Below, piece after piece: positions 5,966 to 6,056 of a DNA stretch of 6,056 nucleotides (position 1 is the first letter of the stretch; the number at the start of each line of letters is the position of its first letter). The notes below the pieces were generated by a model. The model saw only the letters and a program-made list of their open reading frames with translations, was not told the origin of the DNA and searched no databases. The stretch spans positions 1 to 6,056 of the forward strand of contig CAOXUF010000141.1 in the NCBI GenBank assembly GCA_948560485.1, read 5' to 3'. A program made the position numbers and the translations under genes. The stretch comes from an uncultured Eubacterium sp. (GTDB taxonomy: Bacteria > Bacillota_A > Clostridia > Lachnospirales > Lachnospiraceae).

Positions 5966-6056
5966 GTGACCGGGCGCATATCGGACGAGCGTTTCACGGA
6001 ACTTTCGGCAGACTACGAAGCCGAGCAAAAGGAACTGAAAGAGAAAGCCGCCGCTT
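5960..6056 (+). pseudogene. N-terminally truncated large serine recombinase (runs off the right edge)
   Basis: The frame starting around 5960 encodes VTGRISDERFTELSADYEAE and then QKELKEKAAA to the window end. This is the conserved block after the zinc-ribbon region of large serine recombinases of the TnpX/TndX type found in clostridial mobilizable elements, where it leads into a coiled-coil and C-terminal domain. The resolvase catalytic domain with the active serine should lie several hundred residues upstream. Instead, bases left of about 5960 are antisense to the relaxase fragment, so the N-terminal part is missing here. The GC content (54 of 96 bases in 5961-6056) is higher than in the neighbouring AT-rich spacers. 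An ATG at 5960 is present but has no visible ribosome binding site. Whether the C-terminal part is intact beyond the window is unknown. Confidence 0.75.

Noticed and set aside
5496..5969. A 157-codon plus-strand open frame
   Set aside because: It is antisense to the relaxase coiled-coil region, and its Ser/Phe/Cys-rich composition is what the reverse strand of Lys/Glu-rich codons gives.
5969..6028. The first 20 codons of the minus-strand relaxase frame, starting at an ATG at 6028
   Set aside because: These residues are the antisense of the conserved recombinase block VTGRISDERF and do not resemble a relaxase. The ATG is accidental.
1..6056. CRISPR array, tRNA, rRNA, riboswitch or defence system
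   Set aside because: I found no regularly spaced repeats, no cloverleaf or rRNA-like sequence, and no gene of a known defence family. The gene content is a sugar module, a membrane protein and mobile-element remnants.

Overview
The window looks like accessory DNA from a gut-type Firmicute, most likely a Lachnospiraceae-like Clostridia. That is inferred from strong AGGAGG-type ribosome binding sites, a TTG start, moderate-to-low GC, and remnants of integrative and mobilizable elements of the kind common in these bacteria. No gene here fixes a species.

Layout. Positions 1-60 hold the minus-strand end of a GC-rich fragment (39 of 60 bases G or C). It encodes a piece of the very large SNF2-type helicase/methylase carried by conjugative elements, and it breaks off abruptly into AT-rich DNA (27 of 110 G or C in 61-170). 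A two-gene divergent sugar-response module follows: an AraC-family regulator on the minus strand (171-1025) and a large intracellular glycoside hydrolase of family GH95 (1209-3698). The 183-base control region between them carries a promoter-like sequence for each gene, two palindromes in the regulator's promoter, and a perfect 15-bp direct repeat whose second copy covers the hydrolase start codon. Next come a YczE-type membrane protein with a TTG start (3811-4443) and, 15 bases later, a decayed gene for a B12-binding radical SAM protein (4459 to about 5094). That gene has a large internal deletion, at least three single-base shifts, and no 3' half. The last kilobase is mobile-element debris: a minus-strand terminator, the C-terminal part of a MobA/MobL-type relaxase (minus strand), and, head-to-head with it at about 5960, an N-terminally truncated large serine recombinase running off the right edge.

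How it fits together. The regulator probably senses a sugar through its cupin-like domain and controls the hydrolase. The hydrolase lacks a signal peptide, so it would act on short fucosylated or related oligosaccharides after import. No transporter is present in the window, so import must be encoded elsewhere. The YczE-like gene and the radical SAM remnant have no evident link to the sugar module. Both ends are broken mobile-element genes, so the whole block appears to sit among nested or rearranged element remnants; an assembly chimera cannot be excluded.

I see no CRISPR array, tRNA, rRNA or convincing new defence system. The most interesting signals are the repeat and upstream-ORF arrangement in the hydrolase leader, the altered active-site surroundings of the GH95 enzyme, and the broken head-to-head relaxase/recombinase junction.
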